Shown here piece after piece: positions 33,662-43,109 of a DNA stretch of 50,148 nt (position 1 is the first letter of the stretch; the number at the start of each line of letters is the position of its first letter). The notes beneath the pieces were generated by a model. It did no database searches. It worked only from the letters and a program-made list of their open reading frames with translations, and had not been told where the DNA came from. A program made the translations under genes and the position numbers. This DNA comes from Caulobacteraceae bacterium (GTDB lineage: Bacteria > Pseudomonadota > Alphaproteobacteria > Caulobacterales > Aquidulcibacteraceae), in contig WRPF01000056.1 of the NCBI GenBank assembly GCA_009773335.1, forward strand, positions 1 to 50,148, read 5' to 3'.

Positions 33662-35170
33662 ATGCGAGAGGCCGCACCGCAGACGGAATACACGCTCGAT
33701 GACGACGACAAGCTCCGCGAGGAGTGTGGCGTCATCGCCGTCTACGGCGCGCCAGACGCCTCCCTGATCACTGCGCTTGGCCTGCACGCGCTGCAGCATC
33801 GCGGTCAGGAAGGCTGCGGCATCGCCACCTACGACGGCGAACGCTTCCACACCGAGCGCCACCTCGGCCTCGTCGGCGACCACTTCTCCGCCGACACGGG
33901 CGACCTGCGTGAACGTCTGCGCGGCCGCATCGCCATCGGCCACACCCGCTACGGCACGCAGGGCGGCCGGCTGCTGCGCAACGTCCAGCCGCTGTTCGCC
34001 GATCTCGCCTGCGGCGGTGTCGCGATCGCACACAACGGCAACCTCACCAACGCGCTCAAGCTGCGCGCGGACCTCGTCGAGAACGGCGCGATCTTCCAGA
34101 GCACGTCGGATTCCGAGGTGTTCCTGCAGCTGATGGCGCGGGCGCGGAAGTCGAAGGTCACCGACCGGTTCGTCGAGGCGATCAGCCAGGTCGAAGGCGC
34201 CTATGCGCTGGTTTGCCTGACCAACGACATGATCCTTGCCGCGCGCGACCCCATCGGGATCCGCCCGCTGGTGCTCGGCTGGATCGGCGACGCGCCGGTG
34301 CTGGCCTCGGAGACCTGCGCGCTGACTACGGTCGGCGCCCGTTTCGACCGCGAGATCGAGAATGGCGAGGTCATCGCCATCACCATGGGGCCGGACGGCA
34401 AGCCCGTGGTGCAGAGCCAGTTCCCGTTCCCGAAGCGCACGCCGCGCCCCTGCCTCTTCGAGTTCGTGTATTTCTGCCGCCCGGACTCAATCGTCGGCGG
34501 CAAGAGCGTCTACAACGTGCGCAAGCAGATGGGGCGGCGCCTCGCGGAAGAAACCGCCGTCGGCGCCGACGTGGTCATCCCGGTGCCGGACTCGGGCGTC
34601 GCCGCGGCGCTCGGCTACGCGGAACGCAGCGGCGTTCCCTACGAGATGGGCATCATCCGCAGCCACTATGTCGGGCGCACCTTCATCCAGCCCACGCAGG
34701 TCGCGCGCTCAAGCGGCGTCTCGATGAAGCACTCCGCGAACCGCGCGGTGATCGAGGGAAAACGCGTGGTGCTGGTCGATGATTCCGTCGTGCGCGGCAC
34801 CACATCCAAGCAGATCGTGCAGATGATGCGCGACGCCGGCGCACGCGAAGTGCACTTCCGCTCCGCCAGCCCGCAAATACGCCACGGCGACTACTACGGC
34901 ATCGACATGCCCGACGTGAAACAGCTGCTCGCAGCCAAGCACGATGGCGATGTGGGCTCCATGGCCCGCTGGCTCAACGCCGACAGTCTCGGATTCCTGT
35001 CCGTGGAGGGCGTTTATGCGGCGATGGGCCTGACGCGGGACGCGCGCGCACCGCAGTTTTCCGACCACTGCTTCACCGGCGACTACCCCACGCGCCTCGT
35101 CGATCAGGAAGGTCAGCGCGACGGCCGCGATTTCCAGCTCTCGCTGCTTTCAGAACCCGAAGCGGCATGA
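33662..35170 (+). CDS. purF: Amidophosphoribosyltransferase
   Basis: The first committed enzyme of purine synthesis. Glutaminase part: EECGVIAVYGA, whose Cys follows a short propeptide (MREAAPQTEYTLDDDDKLREE) and becomes N-terminal after cleavage. The PRPP-binding loop is in VVLVDDSVVRGTTSKQI. 502 residues, normal for the family. ATG 33662 follows GAGG. The stop overlaps the downstream SDR by four bases. Confidence 0.97.
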   Translation: MREAAPQTEYTLDDDDKLREECGVIAVYGAPDASLITALGLHALQHRGQEGCGIATYDGERFHTERHLGLVGDHFSADTGDLRERLRGRIAIGHTRYGTQGGRLLRNVQPLFADLACGGVAIAHNGNLTNALKLRADLVENGAIFQSTSDSEVFLQLMARARKSKVTDRFVEAISQVEGAYALVCLTNDMILAARDPIGIRPLVLGWIGDAPVLASETCALTTVGARFDREIENGEVIAITMGPDGKPVVQSQFPFPKRTPRPCLFEFVYFCRPDSIVGGKSVYNVRKQMGRRLAEETAVGADVVIPVPDSGVAAALGYAERSGVPYEMGIIRSHYVGRTFIQPTQVARSSGVSMKHSANRAVIEGKRVVLVDDSVVRGTTSKQIVQMMRDAGAREVHFRSASPQIRHGDYYGIDMPDVKQLLAAKHDGDVGSMARWLNADSLGFLSVEGVYAAMGLTRDARAPQFSDHCFTGDYPTRLVDQEGQRDGRDFQLSLLSEPEAA

Positions 35171-35889
35171 CCCCAAGAGAAACAATGGGGGTTGCGCTTG
35201 TAACCGGCGCCTCCCGCGGGATCGGGCGCTCCGCAGCGCGCGCGCTGGCGCGTGCGGGCTATCATGTGGTTGCCGTGGCGCGCAGCCAGAAGGCGCTCGA
35301 AGGGCTCGATGACGAAATCCGCAAGGATGGCGGCGAAGGCGCGTCGCTCGTGCCGATGGACCTGAAAGATTTCGAGGCGATCGACCGTCTCGGGGGCGTG
35401 ATCTACGAACGCTGGGGCAAGCTCGACGCCCTCTTCGCCAACGCCGCCATCCTCGGCGATCTCACCTCGATGGCGGACGCGCCGCCGAAGATGTTCGAGG
35501 AAACCATGGCGACCAACGTGCTCGCCAACCAGCGCCTCATCCGCTCTGTAGACCGTCTGCTGCGCACGGCCTCTCCGCCGGGACGCGCGCTCTTCGTCAC
35601 ATCGAGCGTCGCCCAGACGCCGCGGCCCTTCTGGGGCGCGTACGGGGCGAGCAAGGCGGCGCTGGAAGCGATGGCGATGAGCTACGCACAGGAGGTGGGT
35701 TTCACCGGCGTGAAGGTGAACATACTCGATCCCGGCGCCACGCGCAGCACGATGCGCTCGAAGGCGTTTCCCGGCGAAGATCCGATGACGCTCAAGTCCC
35801 CCGACGATGTCGCGCCGCTTGTTGTGGAACTACTGTCGAAGGATTGCCCGCGCCACGCCGAGCGCGTGCGCTTCGAGGATGCGCGCTGA
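35167..35889 (+). CDS. Short-chain dehydrogenase/reductase
   Basis: A 240-residue SDR. TGASRGIG (13-20) binds the cofactor, NAA replaces NNAG as in several SDR groups, and YGASK carries Tyr and Lys. It lies directly downstream of purF (ATGA overlap), an arrangement also known in Caulobacter. Substrate unknown. It is convergent with der across six bases. Confidence 0.9.
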   Translation: MTPRETMGVALVTGASRGIGRSAARALARAGYHVVAVARSQKALEGLDDEIRKDGGEGASLVPMDLKDFEAIDRLGGVIYERWGKLDALFANAAILGDLTSMADAPPKMFEETMATNVLANQRLIRSVDRLLRTASPPGRALFVTSSVAQTPRPFWGAYGASKAALEAMAMSYAQEVGFTGVKVNILDPGATRSTMRSKAFPGEDPMTLKSPDDVAPLVVELLSKDCPRHAERVRFEDAR

Positions 35890-35895
35890 GGCGCG

Positions 35896-37245
35896 TCAGC
35901 TCTCGTCGCTCGAGAACGGGTTCTTGTTCTGGCGCACCATCAGGCGCACGGGCAGGCCCTTCAGGCCGAACGACTCCCGGATGCCGTTGGTGAGATAGCG
36001 CTTGTAGCTTTCGGGCATGCGCGCGGCGCGCGACGAGATGAGCACGAACGTCGGCGGTCGCGCCTTGATCTGGGTGATGTAGCGCGGCTTGATCCGCTTG
36101 CCGTCGACGGCGGGCGGGGGATGCTTGGAGATGACGTGCTCCAGCCACTTGTTGAGGTCGGACGTCTTCACGCGCGCGTTCCAGTCGCCGTAGACCTCGA
36201 CGACGGCTTCCATGACCTTGTCCAGTCCACGCCCCGCCTGCGCCGACACGCGCACGATCGGCGCGCCCTTCGTCTGCGGCAGCGCGTCCTCGCAGCGTTC
36301 GCGCAATTCCTTGAAACGCGCGGACGGCTCCTGCGCCTGATCCCATTTCGCCAGCACGTAGATCAACGCGCGGCCTTCGCGCACCACCAGATCGGCGATG
36401 GTGAGATCCTGTTTCTCGAACGCCTCGTTCTGATCCATCACCAGCGCACATACGTCGGCGAAGCGGATCGAACGCAGCGTGTCCGCGACGGAGAGGTTTT
36501 CGAGACGCCCCTGCACCTTTGCCTTGCGGCGCATCCCGGCGGTATCGACGAGACGGATATTCTTGCCCTTCCACTGCCAGTTGATCGTGATCGCGTCCCG
36601 CGTGATCCCCGCTTCGGGGCCGACGAGCATGCGGTCCTCGCCGAGCAGCGCGTTGACGAGCGTGGACTTGCCCGCGTTCGGGCGCCCGATGATGGCGAGG
36701 CGGATGGGGCGGTTCTCGCGATCCTCTTCCGTCTCCTCGACCTCCGGCTCCACCGGCATCGCCGCGACGATTTCGGTGTAGAGTTCGCTCATGCCTTCGC
36801 CGTGTTCGGCGGACAGCGCGACGGGTTCTCCGAAGCCGAGCGAGAAGGCGTCGAGCCAGCCGGACTCGCCTGCCTTGCCCTCATGCTTGTTGGCCGCGAT
36901 CACCACAGGCTTGCCGGAACGGCGCAGCAGTTCCGCAAAACGCTCGTCGAGCGGCGTCACGCCTGTGCGCGCATCAACCAGAAACAACGCCACGTCCGCG
37001 TCGGCGATGGCGGCTTCGGTCTGCGAGCGCATGCGCGCTTCGAGAGATTCGTCGGTCAGATCCTCGAAGCCCGCCGTGTCGATCAGGTGCAGGTCGAGAT
37101 CGCCCAGACGGCCAGGCGCCTCCTTCCGGTCGCGGGTGACGCCGGGCAAATCGTCGACGATCGCGAGCTTCTTGCCCGCGAGCCGGTTGAACAGGGTGGA
37201 CTTGCCGACGTTTGGTCGGCCGACGATCGCCAGCTTCAGGGCCAT
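35896..37245 (-). CDS. der: Ribosome biogenesis GTPase Der (EngA)
   Basis: A 449-residue tandem-GTPase protein: first G1 GRPNVGKS, second G1 GRPNAGKS, NKHE and KWD G4 motifs, and a C-terminal KH-like domain (ISKHPPPAVDGKRIKPRYITQ). It helps assemble the 50S subunit. bamB lies upstream on the same strand 60 bases away, as in other proteobacteria. Confidence 0.97.
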   Translation of the reverse strand: MALKLAIVGRPNVGKSTLFNRLAGKKLAIVDDLPGVTRDRKEAPGRLGDLDLHLIDTAGFEDLTDESLEARMRSQTEAAIADADVALFLVDARTGVTPLDERFAELLRRSGKPVVIAANKHEGKAGESGWLDAFSLGFGEPVALSAEHGEGMSELYTEIVAAMPVEPEVEETEEDRENRPIRLAIIGRPNAGKSTLVNALLGEDRMLVGPEAGITRDAITINWQWKGKNIRLVDTAGMRRKAKVQGRLENLSVADTLRSIRFADVCALVMDQNEAFEKQDLTIADLVVREGRALIYVLAKWDQAQEPSARFKELRERCEDALPQTKGAPIVRVSAQAGRGLDKVMEAVVEVYGDWNARVKTSDLNKWLEHVISKHPPPAVDGKRIKPRYITQIKARPPTFVLISSRAARMPESYKRYLTNGIRESFGLKGLPVRLMVRQNKNPFSSDES

Positions 37246-37305
37246 GGTTTCTTATCCGGCGAACGGAACGCCGGTTCGCTGCAATGCCTGCGACGTAGCA
37301 GATTT

Positions 37306-38652
37306 CTACCGCAGAACGACGAGTTTCCCCTCGTCGGTCAACAGATAGACCTGCCCGCCCGCCGCCACCGGCGAGATATAGACCGGCCCGCCGACCCTGA
37401 GGGTCTTTTCCACAGCGCCCGTCGTGGGGTTAACGATCACGGCGTCACCCTGCGAGGACGCCAGCACCAGCTTGCCACCCGCAAGAAGCGGCCCGGTCCA
37501 GGAAATCCGGCCCTTGCGGTCCTCTTCATTGTTGTACCGGCGCAGCTGGGTCACCCAGAAGGCCTGGCCCGTGGTGCGTTCGAGCGCGGTCAATTCGCCG
37601 TCGATGGTGACGACGTAGAGCGTATCGCCAGCGACCCACGGCGTCTGCGTCGAAGCAAGGCCGCGCGCCCAGATGCGCTGGCCCGTGCGCTGGTCGATGG
37701 CGGCGAGGATGCCCGAGTGGCTCGCGGCATAGACGACGCCGTCGAGCGCCACCGGGCGCCCGGCGATGTCGTTGATCGCCGAGAGCGATGTGAGGCGGCC
37801 CGCACGCGTCAGCGCGTCGACCCAGAGACGCCGACCATTGGCCGCCAGCAGCGCCACGACCTCGCCTGAAGCGAACGGCGCGACGACAGTGTCGCCGCGC
37901 ACCGCGGGGCTTGAAGCAGCGAGGATGCGCGCCGGCTCGGCGATCGCCTGGTGGGTCCACTGCACGACGCCGCTGGTTGCGTCGATGGCGATCAGTTCAC
38001 TGTCGTTGGTGACGGCGAACACGCGGCCGCCGGACACCGTCGGCGCAGCGTGGATCGGCGCCTGCGTGTTGGTGCGCCAGACTTCGGCGCCGGTCGTTGC
38101 GTCGAGCGCGGCTGCGAAGCCGAAGCCCGAAGTGACGTAGATCTTGCCGTCCGCAAACGCGACGCCGCCGCCGAGGGCGTCCTTGTCGCGACCGCGACGC
38201 GGAGAGAGATCGCGCGACCATATCCGGCCGCCGCCATTGACGGGGAACGCCGACACGCGCTGGTCGGCGTCGAACACGAACACCTTGCCGTCCGCGATCA
38301 CCGGCGGCGAGGAAATGCGGGCGTTGCTGCTCGACCCCGCGCCGACATCGCGCCGCGCAACGATCGAGAAATCTCCCGCCATCGTTGCGTGCGCCGGCGC
38401 GTTGTCCGCGGGACCGCCGGGCTGGGGCCATGCCTCGACATCGACCGGCGTCGGTACGAACGGCGTGCGGCCGGCGAGCGCGGTGTCGGCCTCCAGCTTC
38501 TGTTCAAACGACAGGATCGAGATCCGCCCGTCCTGCGGCGCTGTCTGCTCGGCCGGCTTGTCGTCGCCGAAGGGCCAGACCTTCGCTGCGGTCGAGCAAG
38601 CCGACAGGGCGGCCGCCGCAGCGATCATCACGATGGGACGCAAGGCGGTCAT
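37306..38652 (-). CDS. bamB: Outer-membrane assembly lipoprotein BamB-like (PQQ repeats)
   Basis: A 448-residue beta-propeller with a lipobox LSAC (Cys 19). Repeated PQQ-like blades end in motifs such as GGGRIWSRDLS, DATTGAEVWRTNT, RTGQRIWARGL and TTGQAFWVTQL. BamB scaffolds outer-membrane protein folding. It precedes der and overlaps the YfgM-like gene (ATGA). Confidence 0.92.
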   Translation of the reverse strand: MTALRPIVMIAAAAALSACSTAAKVWPFGDDKPAEQTAPQDGRISILSFEQKLEADTALAGRTPFVPTPVDVEAWPQPGGPADNAPAHATMAGDFSIVARRDVGAGSSSNARISSPPVIADGKVFVFDADQRVSAFPVNGGGRIWSRDLSPRRGRDKDALGGGVAFADGKIYVTSGFGFAAALDATTGAEVWRTNTQAPIHAAPTVSGGRVFAVTNDSELIAIDATSGVVQWTHQAIAEPARILAASSPAVRGDTVVAPFASGEVVALLAANGRRLWVDALTRAGRLTSLSAINDIAGRPVALDGVVYAASHSGILAAIDQRTGQRIWARGLASTQTPWVAGDTLYVVTIDGELTALERTTGQAFWVTQLRRYNNEEDRKGRISWTGPLLAGGKLVLASSQGDAVIVNPTTGAVEKTLRVGGPVYISPVAAGGQVYLLTDEGKLVVLR

Positions 38653-39353
38653 TTCGTTTCTCCGGTTTTCTTTTCTGCGCCAGGCGCTGCAGGCGTCTGC
38701 GCTGCGGTTTCAGGTGCGGGGCCGATGACGGCCAGGAATCGTTGGGCGCGCTCGCGCACGCCCTGCGGCGCGTCGAACGCGGTTTCGAGATAGCTGAACT
38801 CGGTGCGCGCACGATCAAGCTGGCCCGCCTCGTAGGCTTCCACGCCGAGCAGTTCGCGGCCGAGATATCCGAACGCGCCGCCGTCGGCGATCAATGGCTG
38901 CACGCGCGCCTCGATCGCGGTGAAATTCTCGCTCTCGGCAGCGATGTAGGCGGCGCGCAGCTGTGCGGATTGCTTGATCGCCGGCTCGTTGCTCATTTTC
39001 GCGGCGTTGTCGAAGGCGACGAGCGCACCCGGTAGATCGCCCTCAGCCTGCAACGCGCCCGCACGTTCCATCTCGGCCAGGGCCTTGTAGCCGCCAAAGC
39101 CGCTCTTCGCGAAAGCCGCGAGCTTCGGCGCCGCTGCGGCCGGATCGGTCTGTGCGAGTTGCTGGATCTCGGCGAAGGTCTCCGACGCCGCCTGACTCTG
39201 GCCGTCCTGCCAGCTGCGATAGACGCCGACGCCGCCCACGCCCAACACCAGCGCGACGGCGCCGCCGATGGCGAAGACGCCGTACTTCTTCCAGAGGCTC
39301 TGAAACTGATCGCGACGGAGGTTTTCCTCGACTTCTTCAAAAAGGTCGGTCAC
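38649..39353 (-). CDS. Tetratricopeptide-repeat protein, YfgM-like, inner-membrane anchored
   Basis: A 234-residue protein starting at GTG 39353 (VTDLFEEVEENLRRDQFQ). One membrane segment (KYGVFAIGGAVALVLGVGGVGVY) follows, then helical repeats. The layout fits the YfgM-like family (single anchor plus TPR) that works with the periplasmic chaperones. It is upstream of bamB with a 4-base overlap. A longer frame to 39452 is rejected. Confidence 0.9.
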   Translation of the reverse strand: MTDLFEEVEENLRRDQFQSLWKKYGVFAIGGAVALVLGVGGVGVYRSWQDGQSQAASETFAEIQQLAQTDPAAAAPKLAAFAKSGFGGYKALAEMERAGALQAEGDLPGALVAFDNAAKMSNEPAIKQSAQLRAAYIAAESENFTAIEARVQPLIADGGAFGYLGRELLGVEAYEAGQLDRARTEFSYLETAFDAPQGVRERAQRFLAVIGPAPETAAQTPAAPGAEKKTGETK

Positions 39354-39517
39354 GCGCGATCCATCCCAATGCTCTTGGCCAGTGCTCCGGCCCGGTTCCC
39401 TGAGCCGCCCCCCGGACGGTCCCTGACTCGCCGCCCCCCAAGGAGGGCCCATATGGCGCGGCGCGGAAGCTAGCCGCGCTCGCCCTCGCCCGCAACGCGC
39501 GGCGGCCGTCGATTCCG

Positions 39518-40339
39518 TCAGCTCTTCTTCAGGGCGTAGGTTTCGGCGGAAGCCGGGAACCGTCGCGCCCGGACATCTGCGGCGTAGGATGCGATTGCGT
39601 CGCCCACATGGCGGCGCAGGTCCGCGTAGCGGCGCACGAACTTGGGCGTCCAGTCGAACAGCCCCAGCATGTCGTCGGTGACCAGGATCTGGCCGTCGCA
39701 GGCGGCGGACGCCCCGATGCCGATGGTCGGCGCGTGGACCGCGCCGGTGATTTCCTGCGCGAGGTCCTCCGCGACCCCCTCGACCACAATGGCGAAAGCG
39801 CCGGCCGCGTCAGTGGCTTTGGCCTCCTCCAGCACCCGGTCGCGCTCCAGGTTGGTGCGGCCCTTGGCGCGAAAGCCCCCGTCCACATTCACCGCCTGCG
39901 GGCGCAGCCCCACATGGCCCATGACCGGAATGCCCCGGCGGACCAGATATTCCACCGTGCGCGCGACCTCCGGGCCGCTCTCCACTTTCACGGCCTGGCA
40001 GCCCGTCTCCTTCATCACCCGAGCGGCGTTGGCGTAGGCGGTCTCGGGGCCCGCCTCATAGGAGCCGAACGGCATGTCGACGACGACCATGGCGTGGATC
40101 GCGGTCCGCATGACCGCCTGACCGTGCAGGATCATCATGTCGAGGGTGACGCCCACGGTGTTCGGGAGGCCATGGACCACCATGCCCACCGAATCGCCCA
40201 CCAGCAGCAGGTCGCAGTGGGGGTCGAGGATGGCGGCCATGGGCGCTGTGTAAGCAGTGAGGCAGACGACCGGTTCGCCGCCCTTGCGGGCGGCGATTTC
40301 CGGGGCTGTGACGCGCTTGGTCTGGACGTGCTGGGACAT
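39518..40339 (-). CDS. panB: 3-methyl-2-oxobutanoate hydroxymethyltransferase
   Basis: A 273-residue TIM-barrel enzyme of pantothenate synthesis, transferring a hydroxymethyl group from methylene-THF to alpha-ketoisovalerate. Visible: [17 protein letters not shown], the metal-binding Asp residues, [13 protein letters not shown] and [12 protein letters not shown]. It is complete. Confidence 0.97.
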   Translation of the reverse strand: MSQHVQTKRVTAPEIAARKGGEPVVCLTAYTAPMAAILDPHCDLLLVGDSVGMVVHGLPNTVGVTLDMMILHGQAVMRTAIHAMVVVDMPFGSYEAGPETAYANAARVMKETGCQAVKVESGPEVARTVEYLVRRGIPVMGHVGLRPQAVNVDGGFRAKGRTNLERDRVLEEAKATDAAGAFAIVVEGVAEDLAQEITGAVHAPTIGIGASAACDGQILVTDDMLGLFDWTPKFVRRYADLRRHVGDAIASYAADVRARRFPASAETYALKKS

Positions 40340-40378
40340 GGATCGAGGCTTAGCACCTCATTGTGCACTGCGGGAGGG

Positions 40379-40714
40379 TCAGCCCCGTTCGGCGTACACC
40401 AGCGCAGCCGCGCTCGCGGTGACCGCGATGAGCATGGCGGTGGCGCCCGCGCCCAGCATGGAGGTGTCCGGGACGTAGCGGGTCAGCGGCACGACCAGCG
40501 CCGTGGCGATCGCGGCCTTGAATGGCCACAGCACCGCGCTGATCACGGCGATCACCCCAAGGGCGAAGGCACTGGAGCGCACCTTCTCCGAGGCCCTGAC
40601 CTCTTCCACGCGGCCCATGACGGCGGCCACGAAATCCTCGTCGCCCATCGGGGGGCGGGATGCATCGCCGAACAGCGCGCGCATCTTGGCGTCCTCGCTT
40701 TCTTCGGTTGTCAT
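40379..40714 (-). CDS. Small membrane protein downstream of a sigma factor (anti-sigma candidate)
   Basis: A 111-residue protein with two or three hydrophobic segments in its second half. The N-terminus (MTTEESEDAKMRALFGDASR) is acidic and soluble. It starts overlapping the sigma-factor stop (ATGA), the classical position of an anti-sigma partner, but it lacks an obvious zinc-binding His-x3-Cys-x2-Cys signature, so this role is inference from position. Confidence 0.65.
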   Translation of the reverse strand: MTTEESEDAKMRALFGDASRPPMGDEDFVAAVMGRVEEVRASEKVRSSAFALGVIAVISAVLWPFKAAIATALVVPLTRYVPDTSMLGAGATAMLIAVTASAAALVYAERG

Positions 40715-41247
40715 GCCGCAGCTCCTGCAAACTCGGCCAGCACCTTGGCCCGGCCTCTGACAACATGTGACTTAACGGTGCCCAAGGGAAGACCTAACGC
40801 CTCGGCTGCTTCAGCATGGCTCATGCCTTCCCCGTAACAGAGAGCCATGGCGGCCCGTTGCTCGGGGGAAAGAACACCCATGACGCGATCCAGGTCGAGG
40901 CGGGCCTCGGCGGCGGCGCGGTCGTCTTGGAAGGTTTCGGCCATGGCCATCACTTCATCCTCACGGCGCTGGGAGGCTTTCGCGGAACGGCGGTTCTGCA
41001 GGAACTGTGTGTAGGCGATCCGGCAGAGCCACCCCTTGAACGATCCTTTGGCTTCAAACGATCCGATCCTGCGCCAGGCCATCACGAAGGTTTCCTGGGC
41101 CAGATCGTCGGCGAGCGCGGCATCGCCGGCTGCAAGCCGGCGGAGAAATCCGCGCACGAGGCTCTGATTTCGCCGAACGAGGCTCTCGAAAGCACGTGTC
41201 GAGCCTCGTTTCGCTTCTTTGGCCAGAGCCTCGTCGGGATCGCTCAA
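40711..41247 (-). CDS. ECF RNA polymerase sigma factor
   Basis: A 178-residue sigma-70-type regulator. Region 2: DDLAQETFVMAWRRIGSFE; region 4: LSPEQRAAMALCYGEGMSHA and EALGLPLGTVKSHVVRGRAK. There are no regions 1 or 3, hence ECF. It is translationally coupled to the small downstream membrane protein and to a DUF6249-type membrane protein upstream, so the operon looks like membrane-signal control. Confidence 0.95.
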   Translation of the reverse strand: MSDPDEALAKEAKRGSTRAFESLVRRNQSLVRGFLRRLAAGDAALADDLAQETFVMAWRRIGSFEAKGSFKGWLCRIAYTQFLQNRRSAKASQRREDEVMAMAETFQDDRAAAEARLDLDRVMGVLSPEQRAAMALCYGEGMSHAEAAEALGLPLGTVKSHVVRGRAKVLAEFAGAAA

Positions 41248-41642
41248 GCGCCCTTCTTTTCGTTGCCGCGCACCAAGGCGGCGACCAGCTGCCCGACGCC
41301 GATGGCGCCGACGATCGCTGCGGCGATGAAGAAGCCCATGCCGGCGTCGTCATCCCAACCCTTGCCGATGCCGGGCAGAGCGCCCGCCGCCATGAGGCCG
41401 GCGAAGATGAGCCCTGTGGCGAGAGAGACGAGGACGATGCCGCCGCGGAGGTCCTGGGCCGCGGAGCGCACCGGCTTGCCGATGGCGCTGATGGCGGCGC
41501 TGTCCAGCGGCTGCCCGGCGTCGATCGCCCGGCGGACGGTCTCGTTGGCTTCCTTCTTCGACTGGACAGAGCCCCAGACCGAAACCGCGACAATGCCCAG
41601 GATCATTCCGAACAGGGTGATGGGGATGACAATGGATTCCAT
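41244..41642 (-). CDS. Membrane protein, DUF6249-like
   Basis: A 132-residue protein with an N-terminal membrane segment (IPITLFGMILGIVAVSVW), a short helical stretch (KKEANETVRRAIDAGQPLD) and two or three C-terminal membrane segments. The pattern is like the DUF6249 proteins of Caulobacterales. Its end overlaps the sigma factor start by four bases, so it is part of the sigma operon. Confidence 0.78.
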   Translation of the reverse strand: MESIVIPITLFGMILGIVAVSVWGSVQSKKEANETVRRAIDAGQPLDSAAISAIGKPVRSAAQDLRGGIVLVSLATGLIFAGLMAAGALPGIGKGWDDDAGMGFFIAAAIVGAIGVGQLVAALVRGNEKKGA

Positions 41643-41674
41643 GGCTTAGTACTCCCAGACAGGTCAGATCGGTT

Positions 41675-41755
41675 TCAGGACCGGGTGAAGGACAGGGCCG
41701 CGAGCGGGCCGGCGAGGATGGCGCAGAGGGCCAGGGTGACGATCGTTTCGAGCAT
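41675..41755 (-). CDS. 26-residue membrane micro-ORF at the head of the sigma operon
   Basis: ATG 41755 follows AAGGAG at a normal distance. It encodes a 26-residue peptide that begins MLETIVTLALCAILAG and ends FTRS, then TGA. It is almost all one hydrophobic helix, like known small membrane peptides. It is too short for ordinary gene callers. Its operon position before the DUF6249-like gene suggests a leader or a regulator, undecided. Confidence 0.62.
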   Translation of the reverse strand: MLETIVTLALCAILAGPLAALSFTRS

Positions 41756-41895
41756 TTCAGTCTCCTTGATTTCGGTCCGCCTTCGCGGCGGGGACATCAG
41801 GAAGATGCGGCATGGGCCCGGATTGGATGCGCCGGATCGAAAGATGGCGATAAAAAGGCGCTATTTCGCCTGCCCTGTCGAGGGCCGGCCTGGCG

Positions 41896-42258
41896 CTAAC
41901 CCCCGAGGGCGCTGGCATAGATCTCGGGTTTGAACCCCAGGAGCAGCAGGTCGCCCCGCTCCAGCACCGGCCGTTTGATGAGTGACGGCTGCGCCAGCAT
42001 CAGCGTGACCGCCTTCTTCGCGTCGAGCCCGTGCTTGTCCTCGTCCGCCAGCGCACGGAACGTCGTCCCGGCGCGGTTGAGAACCTTCTCCCATCCCGCC
42101 TCCTGCACCCACCTTTCGAGGCGTCCGCGATCGATGCCGTCGGTCCTGTAATTGTGGAACGCATGCCCGACGCCATGCGCGGCAAGCCAGACACGGGCCT
42201 TCTTCACCGTATCGCAGTTGGGGATGCCGTAGAGCGTGGCGCAGCCGGAACCGGTCAT
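41896..42258 (-). CDS. ArsC/Spx-family reductase-like protein (YffB-like)
   Basis: A 120-residue thioredoxin-fold protein. LYGIPNCDTVKKARVWL holds the single active Cys in the NCDT context of the YffB/Spx group, and the C-terminus has LIKRPVLERGD, the family's Arg region. The start is ATG 42258, 1 base after the thpR stop; a longer frame to 42309 is antisense overlap and rejected. Target unknown. Confidence 0.9.
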   Translation of the reverse strand: MTGSGCATLYGIPNCDTVKKARVWLAAHGVGHAFHNYRTDGIDRGRLERWVQEAGWEKVLNRAGTTFRALADEDKHGLDAKKAVTLMLAQPSLIKRPVLERGDLLLLGFKPEIYASALGG

Positions 42259-42259
42259 C

Positions 42260-42838
42260 TCAATCCTGCAATGTCCAGCTGCCGAGTGGAACGTGCAGCG
42301 TCTGGCCAATCAGGCTGTGAATCAGGACAAACTCGCGCACCCTCCAGCCTATCGGATCGATGGACGCTGCGGGAGCCGAGACCGGGTCGCGCAGAAGCGT
42401 CACGTGCGGCGTGAAGCTGGCGTCCGGCGGAAGCAATGCCTTCGCCATCGCCGCGCCGAGCGCACGCTGCAAGGCGCGCAACCCTGGATTGTCGTCGCCG
42501 CGCAACACGAGCGGGAGTTTTCCCGGCTTGCCGGAAAAACTCCCCGCGCTGTCGAACACAACATCAAACGGCGCTGCCCTGACCGTAGAGGCCGCGCCAC
42601 AGGCCGCCTCGACAACATGTTGCGGCACGCCCGCGAAGTCTCCGAGGTGGTGCAGCGTGACATGCATGCGCCCGGCGTCCTGCACCCGCGTCGTCATTCC
42701 ATGCTCGGCCCGTAATGTCTGCGCGAATCGAAAGATCCGGTCGGCAGTGTGCGCATCCGGCAAAACAGCAAAAAACAACCGATCCCTTCGCTCCGGCGGC
42801 GGCGGCATATCCGCGAACAACGATTGCTGCCCCGTCAT
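42260..42838 (-). CDS. thpR: RNA 2',3'-cyclic phosphodiesterase (2'-5' RNA ligase-like)
   Basis: A 192-residue 2H phosphoesterase with the two His-x-Thr motifs HVTLHHLG and HVTLLRD. The start is ATG 42838 (MTGQQSLFADMPPPPERRDRLFFAV), with a longer frame to 42988 rejected. The family hydrolyses 2',3'-cyclic phosphates of RNA ends. It is paired with the ArsC-like gene. Confidence 0.92.
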   Translation of the reverse strand: MTGQQSLFADMPPPPERRDRLFFAVLPDAHTADRIFRFAQTLRAEHGMTTRVQDAGRMHVTLHHLGDFAGVPQHVVEAACGAASTVRAAPFDVVFDSAGSFSGKPGKLPLVLRGDDNPGLRALQRALGAAMAKALLPPDASFTPHVTLLRDPVSAPAASIDPIGWRVREFVLIHSLIGQTLHVPLGSWTLQD

Positions 42839-43109
42839 TGTTTTCGCTCCCCAAACGTGAATCGCATAGCAGGCGCACGGCGCGCTCGCCTCTCCTGTCC
42901 CACACTCCCGCGCGTCAAAGAAACCCCCGGCCACACAGCCGGGAAACAAGATCCCCTTCCGTCCGCGACAACGCCCCGCGCAAGGCAAAGCCGTCGGCAG
43001 TCAACCGCGGAAGTGCGTCGAAGGCGGCCACGAAACCGGGTGCAGGGCAGGTTCCCGGACTCAAGGGTCCGCGCGCATCACCTTGCAAATGCGGGATTGA
43101 GCCCGGGCT

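Noticed and set aside
36121-37869. 582-residue plus-strand frame opposite der and bamB
   Set aside because: Antisense shadow spanning two genes with clear motifs on the minus strand.
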